A DNA stretch of 64,000 nt, taken from the NCBI RefSeq assembly GCF_009739515.1, contig NZ_CP046535.1, forward strand, positions 248,001 to 312,000. The letters are read 5' to 3'. This document shows positions 37,526 to 46,794 of the stretch, piece by piece. A program made the position numbers and the translations under genes. Origin of the DNA: Sphingomonas profundi (GTDB lineage Bacteria > Pseudomonadota > Alphaproteobacteria > Sphingomonadales > Sphingomonadaceae). The number at the start of each line of letters is the position of its first letter. Positions within the stretch are counted from its first letter, which is position 1. The notes under the pieces are model-generated. The model worked only from the letters and a program-made list of their open reading frames with translations, did no database searches and was not told the DNA's origin.

Positions 37526-40309
37526 ATGACATCGCGAATCCTTTCCCCGCGCGCGCGGCTGCTGGCGCTCATCCCGCTGGCGATGCCGGGCGCCGTGCTG
37601 GCGGCGCAGGCCACGCCGTCGACGGCTTATCCGGCATCCGGCTATGGCGCCCCCGCCTATCCGGCGATCGCCGACGTCGATCCGGTGACGGCGCTGAGCC
37701 GATACCTGCGCATGCTGGCCGCCAACCCGCGCGATCTCGCTTCCCTCACCGGGGCCGGGCGGGCGGCGCTGGCGGTGGGCGACGCGAACGCCGCGCTCGG
37801 CTTCTATGCCCGTGCCGAGGAGATCGCGCCGCGCAACGGGCGCATCAAGGCGGGCCTCGCCACGGCGCTCGTCCAGATGGAGCAGCCGCGCACGGCGCTG
37901 AAGCTGTTCGACGAGGCGGTGGCGCTCGGCGTGCCGGCGGGCGACATCGCCGCCGATCGCGGGCTCGCCAACGACCTGATCGGCGACAATCGCCGCGCAC
38001 AGGCCGACTACACGCTGGCGCTGCGCGCGAAGGACGATGACGAGACGGTGCGGCGGCTCGCCTTGTCGATGGCGATATCCGGCGATCGCGCCGGCGCGCT
38101 GACGATGCTGGAGCCGCTGCTGCGCCGGCGCGACAGCGGCGCGGTGCGCGCGCGCGCCTTCGTGCTGGCGCTGACCGGCGACCAGGCGGGCGCGGCCAAT
38201 GTGGTGCGCGGCGCGATGCCCGGCCCGCAGGCGACGGTGATGGCGACCTTCATGGGCCGGCTGGTGAAGCTGAACCCCGCGCAGAAGGCGCTGGCGGTGA
38301 ATTTCGGCTACTTCCCGTCCGACGCGCGATCGTACACGGCGGCCGAGCTGTTCGCCGATGCGCGATCGACGCCGCTGCCGGCCGCGATCGGCACGGCGGG
38401 CGCGGCGCGCGACCCGCGTGGCGACCGACGCGGCGATACGCCGCTGATCCCGGCCGGCGAGGCGCTGGGGCCGCGCATCGCGACCGCTGCCGACGTGGCG
38501 GACCTCCGCGCGCCGCGCCGCCGCCCTGGCTTCGGCGAGACGGCCGAGGTGCTGCCGCCGGCGCACGTGCTCGCCGCCCCGATCCCCGGGCAGACGGCCG
38601 TGCCGGCTGCGACGCGGGCGACGGTCGCCGCCGCCACGCCTGCGCGCATGGGTGGAGCGACCGCTCCGGTGCCGCGTCCGGCGACCATGGCGGGCGTCAC
38701 GCAGGCCCTGACGCCATCGGCCGCGTCGGCGCCCACCCGGCTGGCGCAGGCGGACCCGGTGCGGATGCGCGCGATCGACGGCGTGCCTGGCACGGCCGAG
38801 ACGCAGGGCACGGCAGCGACGCGCGCGCCGGCGATGCCGTCTGCGCCGGCGGTGGCGTTCGCGGGTGCCGGGTCCGTTGCCGCCGCTCCACCAGTGGCGG
38901 TGCCATCGGCGACGTTCACGTCGGCCACGCCGCAGCCGGCGCGAACGACGTCGGCGACCGTCATGGTGCCGCCGGCATCGATCGCCTCGAGGACTGCCGC
39001 CTCGGCGACTTCGCAGCCGGCGGGGATGACGACGGCGACCAGCACAGAGCCGGCGGCACCGACGGGCTCGAGCACCGCCACCTCGGCGACCGCGCAGCTG
39101 GCGCGGACGACGACGGCGATCGGCACGGAGCCGCCGGCATCGACGGGCTCGGCGACGGCCGCTTCGGCCCCGCAGCCGGCCGCGGCAGGATCGATCGCGG
39201 TGGCGACATCGGCTGCTGCACCGTCCGTGACTGCCTCCGCCGTTCCGCCTGTCGCGCCGGATGCGACCGCGCCGACGGTCGCCACCACCGCGACGACGAA
39301 CGCGCCCGCACCGCTGCCTGTGCCGGGCGGGGCGGCGGCGGCGCTGGTCGTCACCGCGCGTGGGCCGGCGCTCGCCGGCGTCGAGCCCGTCGCGCCGGAG
39401 CGCATCGTGGACTTGCCGCCGTCGCGCGCGCCCGTCGCCCAGCGGCCCGCGCCGGTGGAGCGTGCGCCCGCCCAGGAGCCGGCAGCCGGCAGCCGCGAGG
39501 CGGTCCGCAGGCAGATCGATCGATCGACGCGCGGCGCGGGCAGGGACGTCGGCGAGGATCCGGCCGGCGCCGCGACGACGAGCGGCCGGACGAAGGTGGC
39601 CGGCCGCGACAAGGCCGTGCAACTGGCCGCCGCCGACGAGCGCAGCGGCACGTCTGCCGGCCGGGGCGCGGAGAAGCCGTCGGCCAAAGGCGGAACGGCG
39701 GCGAAGGGGAGGATGGCGGAAAAGGCCGCCGATGCCGACAAGGTGGGCGGCAGAAGCAAGGCGGCGGACGCGGTAGCCGGGAAGAAGGCCGGCGACAGGG
39801 ACCCGGTATCCGCCAGAAGCAAGGTTTCCGCCCGTGATGCCGCCGCTGGCAAGGGCAAGGATGCCGAGCCGGATGTGGCGCCGGCGAAGGGCAGGGCCGG
39901 CGACAAGGGCAAGGCCGCGGATAAAGGCAAGGCGGCCGACAAGGGCAAGGGCGCCGACAAGTCGAAGACCGCCAAGGCCGACGAGAAGGCGGACGACCGG
40001 AAGACCGCCGCCAAGGCCGAGGCCAAGGGCAAGGTGCCGGAACGCTACTGGGTGCAGGTCGCATCCGGCAGCAACAAGGCCAATCTGGACAAGGCTTGGG
40101 ACAATGTGAAGGGCAGGGCGCCCAAGCTGCTGGAGGGCAAGGCGACCTATACGGCGCCGTGGCGCGCCTCCAACCGGCTGCTGATCGGCCCGTTCAAGAC
40201 GGCGGAGGAGGCGCAGGCGCAGGTGAACCGGCTCGGCAAGGCGGGCGTCTCCGGCATCCAGTTCACCACCCGCGCCGGCAACGACGTGGAGAAGGTGACG
40301 GCGCGGTAG
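37526..40309 (+). CDS. Large secreted TPR-SPOR domain protein
   Basis: 927-residue exported protein. A signal peptide ends near AVLAA (residue 27). TPR-like helices cover about residues 50-250 ([40 protein letters not shown]). A long Ala/Pro/Thr-rich region (about 280-680) contains three 27-residue repeats. A Lys/Ala/Asp-rich segment ([20 protein letters not shown]) precedes a C-terminal SPOR domain from [20 protein letters not shown] to the end. SPOR domains bind denuded septal glycan, so a role at the division site is likely, consistent with its place after ftsZ. The ATG at 37526 is chosen for the signal peptide. The 180 bases between ftsZ and this gene hold only GC-rich inverted segments (GCCGGGC...GCCCGGC, 37401-37431), no T-run. 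Confidence 0.85.
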   Translation: MTSRILSPRARLLALIPLAMPGAVLAAQATPSTAYPASGYGAPAYPAIADVDPVTALSRYLRMLAANPRDLASLTGAGRAALAVGDANAALGFYARAEEIAPRNGRIKAGLATALVQMEQPRTALKLFDEAVALGVPAGDIAADRGLANDLIGDNRRAQADYTLALRAKDDDETVRRLALSMAISGDRAGALTMLEPLLRRRDSGAVRARAFVLALTGDQAGAANVVRGAMPGPQATVMATFMGRLVKLNPAQKALAVNFGYFPSDARSYTAAELFADARSTPLPAAIGTAGAARDPRGDRRGDTPLIPAGEALGPRIATAADVADLRAPRRRPGFGETAEVLPPAHVLAAPIPGQTAVPAATRATVAAATPARMGGATAPVPRPATMAGVTQALTPSAASAPTRLAQADPVRMRAIDGVPGTAETQGTAATRAPAMPSAPAVAFAGAGSVAAAPPVAVPSATFTSATPQPARTTSATVMVPPASIASRTAASATSQPAGMTTATSTEPAAPTGSSTATSATAQLARTTTAIGTEPPASTGSATAASAPQPAAAGSIAVATSAAAPSVTASAVPPVAPDATAPTVATTATTNAPAPLPVPGGAAAALVVTARGPALAGVEPVAPERIVDLPPSRAPVAQRPAPVERAPAQEPAAGSREAVRRQIDRSTRGAGRDVGEDPAGAATTSGRTKVAGRDKAVQLAAADERSGTSAGRGAEKPSAKGGTAAKGRMAEKAADADKVGGRSKAADAVAGKKAGDRDPVSARSKVSARDAAAGKGKDAEPDVAPAKGRAGDKGKAADKGKAADKGKGADKSKTAKADEKADDRKTAAKAEAKGKVPERYWVQVASGSNKANLDKAWDNVKGRAPKLLEGKATYTAPWRASNRLLIGPFKTAEEAQAQVNRLGKAGVSGIQFTTRAGNDVEKVTAR
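38921..39163 (+). repeat. Three tandem 81-base repeats in the TPR-SPOR gene
   Basis: Units at 38921-39001, 39002-39082 and 39083-39163, each encoding 27 residues. They begin [24 protein letters not shown] and [12 protein letters not shown], and end ...SRTAA, ...SSTAT and ...SATAA. A partial fourth unit begins [10 protein letters not shown]. The units are diverged at the DNA level. Such Ala/Thr/Pro repeats act as flexible wall-spanning linkers and can change copy number. Confidence 0.8.
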
Positions 40310-40353
40310 CGCGCGATTCCCAAGCGCTGCCGGCCCCTCTATGGAGGCCGGCG

Positions 40354-41517
40354 ATGACCGCCCCCTACGCCTCCGATCCGGCCGCATCGCGCGGGCGGCT
40401 GCACGACGAGGGGCGCGATGCCACGCGCGGCCCGCGCGACGCCTTCCAGCGCGATCGCGACCGGATCATCCACGCGATCGCCTTCCGCCGGCTGGGTCAC
40501 AAGACGCAGGTGTTCGTCGCGCCGGACGGCGACCATTATCGCGTCCGTCTGACGCACAGCCTGGAGGTGGCGCAGATTGGCCGCACGATCGCCCGCGCGC
40601 TGGGGCTGAACGAGGATCTGACCGAGGCGTTGTGCCTGGCCCACGATATCGGCCACCCCCCGTTCGGCCACGCGGGCGAGGAGGCGCTGACCGCCGCCGT
40701 GGCCGATGCCGGCGGCTTCGACCACAATGCCCACACGCTGCGCGTGCTGACGACCCTGGAGACGCCCTATCCGCGCTGGCCGGGGCTGAACCTGGGCTGG
40801 GAGACGCTGGAGGGCTTGGCCAAGCATAACGGCCCGGTGGCGGGCACGCCGCCCTGGGCGCTGGCGGAGGCGGATGCCGCCTTCCCGCTCGATCTGGGCA
40901 CCTGGCCCTCGCTGGAGGCGCAGGTGGCGGCGCTGGCGGACGACATCGCCTATGACAATCACGATATCGACGACGGCCTGCGCGCCGGCCTGATCGACCT
41001 TGCCGAGGTGGTGGCGCAGCCGCTGGTGGCGCCCGGCTGGGCGGCGGTGAGCCGGCGCCTGCCGGACCTGGCGCCGGAAGCGCGGGTGGCGGAGCTGATC
41101 CGCGAGCAGATCGGCCGGATGGTGAACGACCTGCTCGCCGAGACTCGCGCGGCGATCGCGCGGGCGGCGCCCGGCAGCGTCGATGCGGTGCGCGCGGCGG
41201 GAGCGGCGCTGGCCCGCTTCTCGCCGGCGATGACGGTCGAGGAGCGCGCGTTCAAGCGGTTCATGTATGCGCGGCTGTACCATCATCCGAGCCAGCGGGC
41301 GATCGCGGAGCGGGCGCGGGGCGTGATCGCGGGGCTGGCCGCCGCCTATCGCGCCGATCCGGCGCTGTTGCCGCCGCACTGGCGCGATCGCCTGCCGCCC
41401 GACGAGCCCGCCCGAGCCCGCCACGTCGCCGACTTCATCGCCGGCATGACGGATCGCTACGCCCTGGCCCGCTATCGCGCGCTGATCGGCCCGATGGACC
41501 TCGGCGGCTGGGTGTGA
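40354..41517 (+). CDS. Deoxyguanosinetriphosphate triphosphohydrolase-like HD protein
   Basis: 387-residue HD-domain dNTPase hydrolysing dGTP (and in relatives other dNTPs) to nucleoside and triphosphate. [20 protein letters not shown] and [20 protein letters not shown] precede the metal site: His in [13 protein letters not shown], then [20 protein letters not shown] (HD about residues 96-97), and later [14 protein letters not shown] with the final Asp ligand. It belongs to the type 2 dGTPase-like group. GGAGG lies 6 bases before the ATG. Such enzymes adjust dNTP pools. It converges on the DUF4336 gene. Confidence 0.93.
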   Translation: MTAPYASDPAASRGRLHDEGRDATRGPRDAFQRDRDRIIHAIAFRRLGHKTQVFVAPDGDHYRVRLTHSLEVAQIGRTIARALGLNEDLTEALCLAHDIGHPPFGHAGEEALTAAVADAGGFDHNAHTLRVLTTLETPYPRWPGLNLGWETLEGLAKHNGPVAGTPPWALAEADAAFPLDLGTWPSLEAQVAALADDIAYDNHDIDDGLRAGLIDLAEVVAQPLVAPGWAAVSRRLPDLAPEARVAELIREQIGRMVNDLLAETRAAIARAAPGSVDAVRAAGAALARFSPAMTVEERAFKRFMYARLYHHPSQRAIAERARGVIAGLAAAYRADPALLPPHWRDRLPPDEPARARHVADFIAGMTDRYALARYRALIGPMDLGGWV

Positions 41518-41605
41518 GGGGCCATGGCAGGAGGTGGTTCCGTGCGCCGCGGCATCGGCTCCCCCGCCTGCATCGCAGAAGAGCGCGCGGCGGCCCGTTC
41601 CGAAC

Positions 41606-42295
41606 CTAGTCGAGCAGCCAGCCGAAGGCGTGCGCGATCGCGGCCCGGCCACCGTGCGGGATCGGTGCGGCATGCGCCGCCAGCACCGCTTCGGCCGGCC
41701 AATCGAGGATCTGCCCGACCGCGCGGCGAGCGGCGGTCCGGTCGCGGAACGTAGCCCGGAACTTTCGGGGGACGGTGGGCCGAGGCGCGGTAAGCAGATC
41801 GAGCCGTGCGACAAGTGCGCGCCAGCCCGTGAACCAGCCGCTCTCGAAATGCTGGATCAGATCGGCGAAGATGACCGTTCGGCTTGCGCGATGGAAGAAG
41901 ACGACTTCGGTCGTGATCCGGTTTCCCCGCATGACGACCTGATCGATATCGTTCGCCCACGCCGCTGCCGGCGCATCGCCCAGATCCTCATCCCACCTGA
42001 GGTCTCGGCGCTTCTCGCGTAGCCCTAGTGCCGCATAGGATCTTGCCTCCGGATAGGCGGCCTGCCACTCACCGACGAACATGTGGTGCAGGGAATTGGG
42101 CGCGACGATGTGGCGCACCGGGCCGAGCGCATCGACCCGCGCGGCAAGATCGACGGACAAGGCCACAGGCGACCAGACGAACAGCGTGCCGTCCGACAGG
42201 CGGATCAGGATCATCCGCGTGGGATACAGGAAGCCCGCGACGGATACCGGCGGCCCGTCGGCCGTCCACATGTTCTCACCGAAGGGTCGCAGCAT
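41606..42295 (-). CDS. DUF4336 domain protein (metallo-hydrolase-like)
   Basis: 229-residue protein of the DUF4336 family, distantly related to metallo-beta-lactamase folds; enzymatic activity is not established. It begins MLRPFGENMWTADGPPVSVA, then MILIRLSDGTLFVWSPVALS, VRHIVAPNSLHHMFVGEWQ with a His pair, TTEVVFFHRASRTVIFADLI, and a C-terminal His (LAAHAAPIPHGG). The ATG at 42295 yields the family N-terminus; an upstream frame extending to 42640 is a shadow of the epimerase gene. It has lower codon bias than its neighbours (more A/T third bases around 41880-42000), perhaps reflecting later acquisition; this is a weak impression. Confidence 0.8.
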   Translation of the reverse strand: MLRPFGENMWTADGPPVSVAGFLYPTRMILIRLSDGTLFVWSPVALSVDLAARVDALGPVRHIVAPNSLHHMFVGEWQAAYPEARSYAALGLREKRRDLRWDEDLGDAPAAAWANDIDQVVMRGNRITTEVVFFHRASRTVIFADLIQHFESGWFTGWRALVARLDLLTAPRPTVPRKFRATFRDRTAARRAVGQILDWPAEAVLAAHAAPIPHGGRAAIAHAFGWLLD

Positions 42296-42414
42296 CCTTG
42301 CCCCGGAGTCTCCGCAAACGTCAGCAGGTTCCTGCCGCTTCTGCCTGCCGCCCCGATACAGAGCATCGCGCCCGGCGGGAAGCCATCGCTGCCGGCGATG
42401 CCGGGCTCGTCGTC

Positions 42415-43224
42415 TCAGTTCGCCGGCGTCCGCGAGATCGCGCGCAAGCCCGCGCAATAATCCGGATGGCGCGGACTCCAGCCGAGCAGCCGCCTCGCCT
42501 TGCCGTTCGCGACGCGGCGGTTCTCCGCATAGAAGGCCAGCGCCGCCGGGGAGAGGCCGGCCTCGGCCAGCGGCAGCAGCGGCGGCCAGGGGCGGCCGAG
42601 CAGGTCGCACGCCGCCTCGATCACGCGGTTCTGGCTGCACGGCGCGTCGTCGGCCACATTGTAGGCGCCGGGCGGCCCCGCCGCGAGGCTCGCCAGCACT
42701 GCGCCGACGATGTCGTCGACGTGGATGCGGCTGAACACCTGATCGGGCAGGGCGATGCGGTGGGCTCGGCCTTCCGCCACCCGGTCCAGCGCGGAGCGGC
42801 CGGGGCCGTAGATTCCGGGCAGGCGGAAGATGCGGGCTTCCGGGTGGAGCGTGAGCCAGCGCGCGTCGGCGGCGTTGCGGCCGCCGCGCCGGCCGGCGAG
42901 CGGCGTGGCCTCGTCCACCCAGGCCCCGGCGGCATCGCCGTAGACGCCGGTGGAGGAGAGATAGCCGATCCAGCGCGCGGGCGCCGCCGCCAGCGCCGCG
43001 CCATAACGCGCGAGCACGGGATCCTCGCCCTCGGCCGGCGGCACGGAGGAGAGGATGTGGGTGGCGGCGGCGATCGCCGGCAGCACGGCCGCCGCATCGT
43101 CGAACGCGACATCGCCTGCGGCCGCCGAGCGGCGCGCCGCGATCACCTGCCAGCCGCGGCCGCGCAGCGCCGCGCCGATGCGGCTGGCGGTGTAGCCGGG
43201 GCCGAAGATCAGAAGCGTGGTCAT
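42415..43224 (-). CDS. NAD-dependent epimerase/dehydratase-like (atypical SDR) protein
   Basis: 269-residue extended/atypical short-chain dehydrogenase-like protein. The nucleotide-binding motif is LLIFGPGYTASRIGAALRGR (a GxGxxxxxxG variant). LSSTGVYGDAAGAWVDEATP holds the Ser-Tyr region, then RLPGIYGPGRSALDRV and HVDDIVGAVLASL, AYNVADDAP. These match the YeeZ-like group. The substrate is unknown. The ATG at 43224 is favoured because GAAGGG lies 5 bases before it; an in-frame ATG at 43236 would add four residues. Confidence 0.85.
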   Translation of the reverse strand: MTTLLIFGPGYTASRIGAALRGRGWQVIAARRSAAAGDVAFDDAAAVLPAIAAATHILSSVPPAEGEDPVLARYGAALAAAPARWIGYLSSTGVYGDAAGAWVDEATPLAGRRGGRNAADARWLTLHPEARIFRLPGIYGPGRSALDRVAEGRAHRIALPDQVFSRIHVDDIVGAVLASLAAGPPGAYNVADDAPCSQNRVIEAACDLLGRPWPPLLPLAEAGLSPAALAFYAENRRVANGKARRLLGWSPRHPDYCAGLRAISRTPAN

Positions 43225-43360
43225 GGCGCCCTTCATCCGTCGTCGGGCCGGCGCGCGCGGGCGTGAAATGCCGCCTGCGCGCCGACCCACGCCCGCTTCC
43301 CGGCGGTTACGGCAGCGCGAGGCGCTTCCACCCCGGGCGATCAGGCTCTAGGTTGTCGCG

Positions 43361-45961
43361 ATGCTCGATATACAGACAGCCGCCGTCTCGCCACCGCCGG
43401 TGATCCGCCGCGAGGATTATCGGCCGCCCGACTGGCTGGTGCCGGACGTGTCGCTCGACTTCCGGCTGGATCCGGCGGAGACGCGGGTGTTCGCCCGGCT
43501 CAGCGTCACGCGCAACGGCGATCACGGCCGGCCGCTGCGGCTGGACGGCGACGGGCTCGATCCGCTGGCCGTGCGCATCGACGGCCAGGCGCTGGCGGAC
43601 AGCTGGCGGATGGACGGGCCGGCGCTGGTGATCGACCTGCCCGGCGACGCCCACCTGATCGAGACCGAGGTGGCGATCGCGCCGGAGCGCAACACGCAGC
43701 TGATGGGGCTCTACGCCTCGGCCGGCATGCTGTGCACCCAGTGCGAGCCGGAGGGCTTCCGCCGCATCACCTTCTTCCCCGATCGGCCGGACGTGCTGAG
43801 CCGCTACACCGTGCGGCTGGAGGCGGACGAGGCGACCTATCCGCTGCTCCTCTCGAACGGCGATCGCACCGACGGCGGCGGCCTGGCCGAGGGGCGGCAC
43901 TGGGCCGAGTGGCGCGATCCGTTCCCCAAGCCCACCTATCTGTTCGCACTGGTCGCCGCCGATCTCTCGGCCAATCGTGACGGCTTCACCACGCGCAGCG
44001 GCCGCGCGGTGGACCTCGCCATCTGGGTGAAGCCGGCCGATCTGGGCAAGACGGAGCATGCGATGGCCGCCCTGAAGGCGGCGATGGCGTGGGACGAGCA
44101 GGCCTATGGCCGCGAATATGATCTCGGCGAGTTCAACATCGTGGCGGTGGCCGACTTCAACTTCGGCGCGATGGAGAATAAGGGCCTCAACATCTTCAAT
44201 TCGCGCTACATTCTGGCCGATCCGGATACCGCCACCGATGCCGATTACGATGCCGTGGCCGGCGTCGTGGCGCACGAATATTTCCACAACTGGTCTGGCA
44301 ACCGCGTGACCTGCCGGGACTGGTTCCAGCTCTCCCTGAAGGAGGGCTTCACCGTGCTGCGCGACCAGCAATTTTCCGCCGACCAGGGATCGCCGGCGGT
44401 GAACCGGATCGAGAATGTGCGGGCGCTGCGCGCCGCGCAATTCCCCGAGGATGCCGGGCCGCTCGCCCACCCGATCCGGCCCGATGCCTATATGGAGATA
44501 TCGAACTTCTACACCGCCACCGTCTACAACAAGGGCGCGGAGGTGATCCGCATGCTGCACACGATGCTGGGCGCGCAGGCGTTCCGGCTGGGCAGCGACC
44601 TTTATTTCGAGCGGCACGACGGGCAGGCGGCGACGTGCGAGGATTTCGTGCGCGCCATGGAGGATGCGAGCGGCGCCGACCTGGCCGACTTCCGCTTGTG
44701 GTACGGGCAGGCCGGTACGCCGCGCGTGCACGCCACGATCACCCACGAGCCGGCGAGCGGACAGGCGCGCCTCACCCTGGGGCAGACGGTGCCGGCGACA
44801 CCCGGCCAGCCGGACAAGACGCCGATGCCGCTGCCCCTGAAGGTGGCGCTGTTCGGCGAGCTGACCGGCACCACGATCGCGCCCGAGCAGGTGGTGCTGC
44901 TGGACGGGGCCAGCAAGGAGGTGCTGTTCGAGGGCGTCGGCGAGCGGCCGGTGCTCTCGATCAACCGCGGCTTCTCCGCGCCGGTGGTGGTGGAGACGGA
45001 TCGCTCGGCCGCCGACCTCGCCTTCCTCTCGGCCAATGACGACGATCCGTTCGCCCGCTACGAGGCGATGCAGCAGCTGATGGTCGATACGCTGGTGGTG
45101 GCGGTGGCGACCGGCGAGGCGGACCATGCGCCGGTGATCGCGGCGGTGGAGCGCACCTTGACCGATCCGGCGCTGGACCCCGCCTTCGTGGCGGAGGCGG
45201 TGCTGCTGCCGAGCGAGGCGTTCGTCGGCGACCAGATGCTCGTGGTCGATCCGCCGGCGATCCATGCCGCGCGCGAGGCGCTTCGCGCGGCGCTCGGTTC
45301 GGCGCTTGAGGAGGAGTGGCGCGCGGCCTACGGCAAGGCGCAGGCCAACCGCTACGAATATACGCCGCCGGCCAAGGGACTGCGCCGGCTGCGCACCGTG
45401 GCGCTCGGCTACCTGGCGGCGGCAGGCGTCGCGGACGCGGCGGCGCTCGCCTTCCGCCAGTATGACGAGGCGGACAACATGACCGACCGGCAGGGGGCGC
45501 TGGGCGTGCTCGCCAACGGCACCGCGCCGGAGCGGGAGGAGGCGCTGGACCTGTTCTACGAGCGCTATCGCGCGAACGGGCTGGTGCTGGACAAGTGGTT
45601 CACCACCCAGGCGCTCTCCGCCCGCGCCGATACGATCGACGCGGTGGAGCGGCTGGCGCGGCATGGCGACTTCACCCTGGCGAATCCCAACCGCATCCGC
45701 TCGCTGGTGGGCGCCTTCGCGGCCAACCAGCGCGCCTTCCACGACATATCCGGGCGGGGCTATCGCTTCCTGGCGGACATGGTGATCGCGGTGGACCGGC
45801 TGAACCCCTCCACTGCCGCCAAGCTGATCCCGCCGCTCGGCCGCTGGCGCCGCTTCGACGAGACGCGCGCGGCGCTGATGAAGGCGGAACTGCGCCGCGT
45901 GCTGGAAGCCGCCGGCCTCTCCAAGGACGTCTTCGAGCAGGCGAGCAAGAGCCTGGGGTGA
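43361..45961 (+). CDS. pepN: Aminopeptidase N (M1 zinc metallopeptidase)
   Basis: 866-residue M1 family aminopeptidase removing N-terminal residues from peptides in the cytoplasm. The exopeptidase motif GAMENKGLNIFNSRY is followed by the zinc site VVAHEYFHNWSGNRVTCRDW (His about 305 and 309) and the distal Glu in LSLKEGFTVLRDQQF. YNKGAEVIRMLHTMLG carries the catalytic Tyr region. The C-terminal helical domain is of the E. coli PepN type (DUF3458). Length matches (870). It is divergent from the epimerase gene and ends before a P2 repeat. Confidence 0.96.
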   Translation: MLDIQTAAVSPPPVIRREDYRPPDWLVPDVSLDFRLDPAETRVFARLSVTRNGDHGRPLRLDGDGLDPLAVRIDGQALADSWRMDGPALVIDLPGDAHLIETEVAIAPERNTQLMGLYASAGMLCTQCEPEGFRRITFFPDRPDVLSRYTVRLEADEATYPLLLSNGDRTDGGGLAEGRHWAEWRDPFPKPTYLFALVAADLSANRDGFTTRSGRAVDLAIWVKPADLGKTEHAMAALKAAMAWDEQAYGREYDLGEFNIVAVADFNFGAMENKGLNIFNSRYILADPDTATDADYDAVAGVVAHEYFHNWSGNRVTCRDWFQLSLKEGFTVLRDQQFSADQGSPAVNRIENVRALRAAQFPEDAGPLAHPIRPDAYMEISNFYTATVYNKGAEVIRMLHTMLGAQAFRLGSDLYFERHDGQAATCEDFVRAMEDASGADLADFRLWYGQAGTPRVHATITHEPASGQARLTLGQTVPATPGQPDKTPMPLPLKVALFGELTGTTIAPEQVVLLDGASKEVLFEGVGERPVLSINRGFSAPVVVETDRSAADLAFLSANDDDPFARYEAMQQLMVDTLVVAVATGEADHAPVIAAVERTLTDPALDPAFVAEAVLLPSEAFVGDQMLVVDPPAIHAAREALRAALGSALEEEWRAAYGKAQANRYEYTPPAKGLRRLRTVALGYLAAAGVADAAALAFRQYDEADNMTDRQGALGVLANGTAPEREEALDLFYERYRANGLVLDKWFTTQALSARADTIDAVERLARHGDFTLANPNRIRSLVGAFAANQRAFHDISGRGYRFLADMVIAVDRLNPSTAAKLIPPLGRWRRFDETRAALMKAELRRVLEAAGLSKDVFEQASKSLG

Positions 45962-46005
45962 AGGGGGGGCGCCGAGGCTGGTGAGGTTGACGGTTTTCCT
46001 CCCGC

Positions 46006-46114
46006 CGTCACCCCGGACTTGTTCCGGAGCCTACTTCGCCACGCATGTTGACGCCTGAGCCTCATGCCTCACCGCTTGCCCGGCGGTAGGTCCCGGAACA
46101 GGTCCGGGTGACGG
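46006..46114. repeat. P2 palindromic element, copy 1 (between pepN and pdxH)
   Basis: 109 bases with inverted ends: left CGTCACCCCGGACTTGTTCC and right GGAACAGGTCCGGGTGACG. Each arm also folds on itself (CCGGA...TCCGG). It lies between convergent genes and may help end transcription. It has the same length and arms as the copy at 52727-52835. Confidence 0.85.
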
Positions 46115-46142
46115 GCCGGAGCTTCGCCATGGCGGCGGGGCG

Positions 46143-46718
46143 TCACGGGAACAGCAGCCCCTCGCCCCAGCCGTCGCCGTCGCGGGTGAAGAGGCGGCGT
46201 TCGTGGAGGCGATGGGCGCGGTCCTGCCAGAATTCGATGCGGTCGGGCAGCACGCGATAGCCGCTCCAGTGCGGCGGGCGGGGCACGTCGCCGCCGGCGA
46301 AGCGCTCCTCCATCGCGGCGAAGCGCGCCTCGAAGGTGGCGCGGGCATCCAGCGGGCGGGACTGGTCCGACGCCCAGGCGCCGAGCCGCGAATCGCGGCC
46401 GCGGGTGGCGAAATAGGCATCGCCCTCGGCATCGCTCACCCGTTCCACCGGCCCTTCGACGCGCACCTGCCGGCGCAGCGACTTCCAGTGGAACAGCAGG
46501 GCGGCGCGGGGCTGCGCGCGCAGATCGTCCGCCTTGCGGCTTTCGAGGTTGGTGTAGAACACGAAGCCGCGCGCATCGTGCCCCTTCAGCAGCACCATGC
46601 GCGCCGCCGGCTGGCCGGATGCATCCACCGTGGCGAGCGTCATCGCGTTGGGATCGTTGACCTCGCGGGCCTGCGCCTCGGCGAACCAGCTTTCGAACAG
46701 GGCGTGCGGATCGGTCAT
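46143..46718 (-). CDS. pdxH: Pyridoxamine 5'-phosphate oxidase
   Basis: 191-residue FMN-dependent oxidase producing pyridoxal 5'-phosphate from PNP or PMP. Motifs: [40 protein letters not shown] (FMN phosphate site), [20 protein letters not shown], and the C-terminal [18 protein letters not shown] with ERRLF-type substrate contacts. The ATG at 46718 is chosen; an open extension to 46796 has no family similarity. It is divergent from the transglutaminase-DUF2126 gene, 76 bases apart. Confidence 0.94.
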   Translation of the reverse strand: MTDPHALFESWFAEAQAREVNDPNAMTLATVDASGQPAARMVLLKGHDARGFVFYTNLESRKADDLRAQPRAALLFHWKSLRRQVRVEGPVERVSDAEGDAYFATRGRDSRLGAWASDQSRPLDARATFEARFAAMEERFAGGDVPRPPHWSGYRVLPDRIEFWQDRAHRLHERRLFTRDGDGWGEGLLFP

Positions 46719-46794
46719 GCGGTAAAGGTTAGCCGAGTGCTGCGGCGCACGCCATCGGTTGCGCCCCCCTGTCAGGTGTGGTGCAAAGGGCGGC

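Noticed and set aside
39891-39970. A CRISPR-like or variable repeat array in the Lys-rich tract of the SPOR gene
   Set aside because: The repeats are short coding repeats ([17 protein letters not shown]) without spacers.
37394-40387. Minus-strand open frame of 997 codons opposite the TPR-SPOR gene
   Set aside because: It is Arg/Gly/His-rich with no recognisable domain, while the plus strand has a signal peptide, TPR and SPOR domains.
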